Part shown: positions 33,454-36,898 of the stretch, piece after piece
Position numbering within the stretch: position 1 is the first letter of the stretch
Layout: each line of letters starts with the position of its first letter
Assembly: GCF_900002405.1 (NCBI RefSeq)
Contig: NZ_LK995494.1
Location: 1-36,898, forward strand
From: Actinomyces succiniciruminis
GTDB lineage: Bacteria > Actinomycetota > Actinomycetes > Actinomycetales > Actinomycetaceae
Direction of reading: 5' to 3'
Length of the DNA: 36,898 bases
Notes under the pieces: model-generated
The model's input: the letters and a program-made list of their open reading frames with translations, nothing else
What the model was told of the DNA's origin: nothing
Databases searched by the model: none
Position numbers and translations under genes: made by a program

Positions 33454-35769
33454 CTACTCCTCCGGCAGGCAGACCAGCTTCTCCCCGGACAGGTAGATGC
33501 GCAGGGAAAGCGCATCCAGCGTGGTGGTGTCCCCGGGCCGGTCCTGCCGGCAGTCCGTCGCACCGGTGCGCGAGGCGCGGGCGCGGGCGCGGGCCGCCGG
33601 CCCCCGGCCGACCCGGTGGGCCAGGGCGAAGGCGGAGGTGTGCGGGCGCGGCACCGCCCACGTGGAGTCCCACATCAGGTGCCAGTCGGTGCCGCGTCCG
33701 TCGGGGAGCGTGACGTCCTCCTGGCCGAGGGAGCCGTTGATGACCAGCAGCAGGTCGGCGTCACCCATGGGGGTGCCCGAACGGAGCATCTGCACCACGC
33801 GCGTCCACGGGTCGTGCCAGGCGGCCACGTCCATCGGGTCGGCGTTGGCGCGGAACCAGGACAGGTCCGGCAGGACGTCCCCGTCGGCCGTGGAGCCGCT
33901 GGCGAAGGCGGTCGGGCGCAGCACCGGGTGCTGGTCGCGCAGGTTGATCAGGAAGTGGGTGGTGGCGATCAGGTCCCGCTGCCAGGTGGTCAGGTTCCAG
34001 TCGTACCAGGAGATCGGCGAGTCCTGGCAGTAGGAGTTGTTGTTGCCGTCCTGGGTGCGCCCCATCTCGTCTCCGCCCAGCAGCATGGGCGTGCCGGCGG
34101 AGACCAGCAGGGTGCCCAACACGTTGCGGGAGGAGCGGCGGCGCAGAATCTCGATGGGGCCTCCGCCCATGCCCTCCGGCAGCGGCCCCTCGAAGCCGTG
34201 GTTCCAGGAGCGGTTGTCGTCGGTGCCGTCGCGGTTGTCCTCGCCGTTGGCCAGGTTGTGCTTGTAGTCGTAGCTGACCAGGTCGCGCAGGGTGAAGCCG
34301 TCGTGGGCGGTGACGAAGTTGATCGACGCCAGCGGGCCCCGCCCGCCCGGGTACTCGCCGTAGCTGAACATGTCGGCGCTGCCGCTCAGGCGCGTGGCCA
34401 GGTCCCGCAGGTCGTTGCCGGGGCGCCCCTTGGACATCTCGGAGGCGTCGTGCAGCCAGAAGGAGCGCACCGTGCCGCGGTAGCGGTCATTCCAGTCGTG
34501 GAAGGGCGCCGGGAACTCGCCCGTGCGCCAGCCGCCCGGGCCGATGTCCCAGGGCTCGGCGATCAGCTTGGTGTTCTGCAGCACCGGGTCGGTGGCCATG
34601 GCGATCAGCAGCGGATGGCGCGACTGGAACTCGGAGGCATCCCGTCCCAGGGTCACCGCCAGGTCGAAGCGGAAGCCGTCGATGCCGACGTCGCCCGCCC
34701 AGTAGCGCAGCGAGTCCAGTACCAGCTGCACCGCCCGGGTGGAGCGGAAGTCCACCGTGTTGCCGGTGCCGGTGACGTCCACGTACTGGGCGGGCCGGTA
34801 GGGGGCGTGCAGGTAGTACTCGAGGTTGTCCAGGCCCCGCAGCGACAGCGCGGGCCCGTCCATGCCCGACTCGCAGGTGTGGTTGTAGACCACGTCCATG
34901 ATGATCTCGAGGCCGGCCTCGTGCAGCATTGAGACCATGCCGCGGAACTCGTCCAGCACGGCCTGCGGACCGGCCTCGCGGGCCGCCCGAGTGGCGTAGG
35001 AGGGCTCGGGCGCGAAGTAGGACAGGGTCGAGTAGCCCCAGTAGTTGGTCCGCTCGCGCTGGAGCAGGAAGGCCTCGGAGAAGGCGGCGTGCACGGGCAG
35101 CAGCTCCACGGTGGTCACGCCCAGTGAGCGCAGGTGGGAGACGGCGGCCGGATGCGCCAGGCCCGCGTAGGTGCCGCGCAGCTCCGGGGGCACACCGGGC
35201 ATGGAGTGGGTGAAGCCCTTCACGTGCGTCTCGTAGATGACGGTGCGCTCTTCGGGCACACGCGGGCCGGGGACGACGGGGAACTGCTCGCCGGTCACCA
35301 CGCCGAGAGCGGTGTGTCCGGCGGAGTCCAACTCGGAGGGCAGGAAGGGCACATAGGTGGGGGCCAGATCCGCGTCGACGGCGTGCGCGTACAGCTCCGG
35401 GCCCAGGCGGGGGGCGCCTTCGATGGCGCGGGCGTAAGGATCGAGCAGCAGCTTGCGGGGGTTGAACAGCAGCCCCTCCGACGGATTCCACGGGCCGTAG
35501 GCGCGATAGCCGTAGCGCTGCCCGGCGCGTACCCCGGGGACGTGCGCGCTCCAGGCGCCGCGGACGGGGCCGTGCATGCCGATGCGCCGTTCGGAGGTGA
35601 TCGCGCCGTCCGCGTCGGTGGTCAGCAGACACAGGTCCACCGCGTCGGCACGCGGCGCCACCACCACGAAGTCGGCGCCGTCCTCGGTGAGCGTGGCGCC
35701 CAGCCGAGTGCGGTCCGAGGCATCGGAGTCGGCACGGGCAGCAGGTTGCGGCTCTGGCGTGGAGGACAT
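33454..35769 (-). CDS. glgX: Glycogen debranching enzyme GlgX (isoamylase type)
   Basis: Hydrolyses alpha-1,6 branches of glycogen, mainly those shortened by GlgP. The protein has 771 residues, longer than E. coli GlgX (about 657) but usual for actinobacteria. An N-terminal beta domain (LGATLTEDGADFVVVAPRAD) precedes the GH13 barrel: VIYETHVKGFT, YWGYSTLSYFAPEPSYA, DVVYNHTCES, GFRFDLAVTLGRD (nucleophile Asp), LIAEPWDIGPGGW (acid Glu) and NFVTAHDGFTLRDLVSY. The last 60 residues are Arg/Ala-rich. Two in-frame ATGs are 6 nt apart. ATG 35769 is favoured because a TAGGAT box (35783-35778) ends 8 nt before it and only 2 nt before ATG 35775. It is divergent from etfB. Confidence 0.95.
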   Translation of the reverse strand: MSSTPEPQPAARADSDASDRTRLGATLTEDGADFVVVAPRADAVDLCLLTTDADGAITSERRIGMHGPVRGAWSAHVPGVRAGQRYGYRAYGPWNPSEGLLFNPRKLLLDPYARAIEGAPRLGPELYAHAVDADLAPTYVPFLPSELDSAGHTALGVVTGEQFPVVPGPRVPEERTVIYETHVKGFTHSMPGVPPELRGTYAGLAHPAAVSHLRSLGVTTVELLPVHAAFSEAFLLQRERTNYWGYSTLSYFAPEPSYATRAAREAGPQAVLDEFRGMVSMLHEAGLEIIMDVVYNHTCESGMDGPALSLRGLDNLEYYLHAPYRPAQYVDVTGTGNTVDFRSTRAVQLVLDSLRYWAGDVGIDGFRFDLAVTLGRDASEFQSRHPLLIAMATDPVLQNTKLIAEPWDIGPGGWRTGEFPAPFHDWNDRYRGTVRSFWLHDASEMSKGRPGNDLRDLATRLSGSADMFSYGEYPGGRGPLASINFVTAHDGFTLRDLVSYDYKHNLANGEDNRDGTDDNRSWNHGFEGPLPEGMGGGPIEILRRRSSRNVLGTLLVSAGTPMLLGGDEMGRTQDGNNNSYCQDSPISWYDWNLTTWQRDLIATTHFLINLRDQHPVLRPTAFASGSTADGDVLPDLSWFRANADPMDVAAWHDPWTRVVQMLRSGTPMGDADLLLVINGSLGQEDVTLPDGRGTDWHLMWDSTWAVPRPHTSAFALAHRVGRGPAARARARASRTGATDCRQDRPGDTTTLDALSLRIYLSGEKLVCLPEE

Positions 35770-35914
35770 GGACATGAATCCTATTGTTGAGCAAGGGGAC
35801 GCGGGATGCTACACCATTGCAGCGGCTCATGGCGCGCGGATTATGCGGGGCGCGTCGGTGAGGGTGACCGAGCGCTCACCGGTGACGGCGCCGTGATATG
35901 GCAACCTTGTACGC

Positions 35915-36694
35915 ATGAAAATAGTCGTCTGCATCAAGCACGTCCCTGACGTGCAGTCCGAGCGTCGTATGGAGGAGGGGCGCCTGGTCCGCGGTGAGGA
36001 GGACGTCCTCAACGAGCTGGACGAGAACGCCGTCGAGGCCGCGGTAGCCCTGGTCGAGGACCTGGGCGGCGAGGTGATCGCCCTGTGTATGGGTCCCGAA
36101 GACGCCGAGGACGGCGTGCGCCGTGCCCTGCAGATGGGTGCCGACTCCGGCGTCGTCGTCAGCGACGACGCGCTGGTGGGCGCCGACGTACCTACCACCG
36201 CCCGCACGCTGGCCGCGGCCGTGTCGAAGATCGGGGGCGCGGAGGCCGGGCCGGGTGACGTGGATCTGGTCATCACCGGCATGGCTTCGCTGGACGCCAT
36301 GACCTCCATGCTTCCGGGCGCGCTCGCGGCCGCACTGCACGTGCCGGCGCTGACCCTGGCCGGATCGCTGGAGGTGAGTGCCGATGAGGCGACCATCACC
36401 CGTTCCGCCGGCACCGTGCGCGAGGTGCTCTCCGCCCCGCTGCCCGCGCTGGTGTCCGTCACCGACCAGGCCAACGAGCCGCGCTACCCCAACTTCGCCG
36501 CCATGCGGGCCGCCCGCAAGAAGCCGCTGGACGTCTGGGATCTTGACGACCTCGGCCTGCCCGCCGGCGAGCCGAGCATCGCCGTCATCGACTTCACCGA
36601 GCGGCCCGCCCGTGAGGCAGGCATCATCCGCACCGACGCCGGCGAGGCCGGGCGCGACCTGGCCGCCTGGCTGGTAGACCACGAGCTCGTGTGA
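35915..36694 (+). CDS. etfB: Electron transfer flavoprotein beta subunit
   Basis: One half of the FAD/AMP-binding heterodimer that passes electrons from flavin dehydrogenases to the membrane quinone pool. The protein has 259 residues, as expected. It begins MKIVVCIKHVPDV and shows the family pattern NELDENAVEAAVALVEDLGG, VIALCMGPEDAEDGVRRALQ, MGADSGVVVSD and, near the middle, DLVITGMASLDAMTSMLPG. The C-terminal segment PRYPNFAAMRAARKKPLDVW is the characteristic arm that wraps the partner subunit. A CAACCT -10-like box at 35902-35907 ends 7 nt before the ATG, so the message is probably leaderless. etfA follows after 33 bp. It diverges from glgX; the 139-bp gap contains a GGTGAG/CTCACC repeat. 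Confidence 0.95.
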   Translation: MKIVVCIKHVPDVQSERRMEEGRLVRGEEDVLNELDENAVEAAVALVEDLGGEVIALCMGPEDAEDGVRRALQMGADSGVVVSDDALVGADVPTTARTLAAAVSKIGGAEAGPGDVDLVITGMASLDAMTSMLPGALAAALHVPALTLAGSLEVSADEATITRSAGTVREVLSAPLPALVSVTDQANEPRYPNFAAMRAARKKPLDVWDLDDLGLPAGEPSIAVIDFTERPAREAGIIRTDAGEAGRDLAAWLVDHELV

Positions 36695-36727
36695 GCGGGA
36701 ACAACCCGGAAGGAATGACGAGTAATC

Positions 36728-36898
36728 ATGAGTGAAATCACCTCCGAAACCGCTCCCGGCGGCCGTCTCGACGCGCCCGTGCTCGTTCTGGTGGACCGCA
36801 CCGGCGAGGGCGCCCCGACCGGTGCCGGCCTCGGTCTGGTGTCCACGGCCCGGGGACTGACCGCCGGCGACGTCGTCGCGCTCGTGGCGGGCGACATC
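36728..36898 (+). CDS. etfA: Electron transfer flavoprotein alpha subunit (partial, N-terminal 57 residues)
   Basis: The frame is open from ATG 36728 to the end of the window. After a short polar lead (MSEITSETAPGGRL), the segment APVLVLVDRTGEGAP is the first beta strand of the alpha subunit, followed by TGAGLGLVSTARGLTAGDVV and the next strand ALVAGDI. Position directly after etfB, with GGAAGGAATGACGAG upstream, supports the call. The FAD-binding C-terminal domain lies outside the window. Confidence 0.88.
   Translation, partial: MSEITSETAPGGRLDAPVLVLVDRTGEGAPTGAGLGLVSTARGLTAGDVVALVAGDI

Overview
The window reads as a piece of chromosome from a high-GC actinobacterium, most likely Actinomyces or a close relative in the Actinomycetaceae. 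I infer this from four things: roughly 70 % GC by eye with G/C-biased third codon positions, the order purH / DUF3017 / mdh, a GlgE-type alpha-glucan cluster, and many genes whose start codon lies 6-8 nt after a TANNNT-like -10 box (leaderless transcripts). No rRNA, tRNA, CRISPR array, complete insertion sequence or phage gene was seen.

Layout. 1-5110: purH, a small DUF3017 membrane protein, a dicarboxylate/amino-acid-type symporter and malate dehydrogenase. 5170-8530: a sugar ABC importer (lipoprotein plus two permeases) whose binding protein resembles glucose/mannose-binding proteins; its ATPase is not in the window. 8550-14960: housekeeping and poorly known genes: a small Cys/His protein, a hypothetical protein, a short GntR regulator, a long DivIVA-like coiled-coil protein, a membrane protein overlapping a lipoprotein gene, and a thioredoxin-fold/TPR co-chaperone. 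A 57-codon leaderless reading frame (11534-11707) overlaps the start of the membrane protein by 4 nt. 14989-19955: a compact radical-enzyme module: activase (minus strand), divergent DeoR regulator, a YbiW-type glycyl radical enzyme and fructose-6-phosphate aldolase. 20033-35769: alpha-glucan metabolism on the minus strand: glgP, then (after a foreign-looking insert) glgX, trpS, a small membrane protein, and glgE-treS-mak-glgB. 35915-end: etfB and the beginning of etfA.

How the genes fit together. TreS, maltokinase, GlgE and GlgB make up the GlgE route (trehalose to maltose to maltose-1-phosphate to branched glucan). GlgP and GlgX degrade the polymer. GlgP has a palindromic operator of the CTTGCAG type at its predicted transcription start, which suggests control by a MalR-like LacI-family repressor. 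The radical module probably breaks down an anhydro- or deoxy-sugar phosphate: homologues of this enzyme in E. coli have been reported (from memory) to act on 1,5-anhydroglucitol-6-phosphate, with the aldolase cleaving the product.

The two most unusual features are these. First, a 153-bp dyad at 23687-23839 has eight 8-bp half-sites at strictly alternating 20/21-bp spacing, all symmetric about base 23763. It lies upstream of a low-GC, probably acquired methyltransferase gene between glgP and glgB. Second, the radical-enzyme activase lacks the ferredoxin-like insert that its closest relatives carry.
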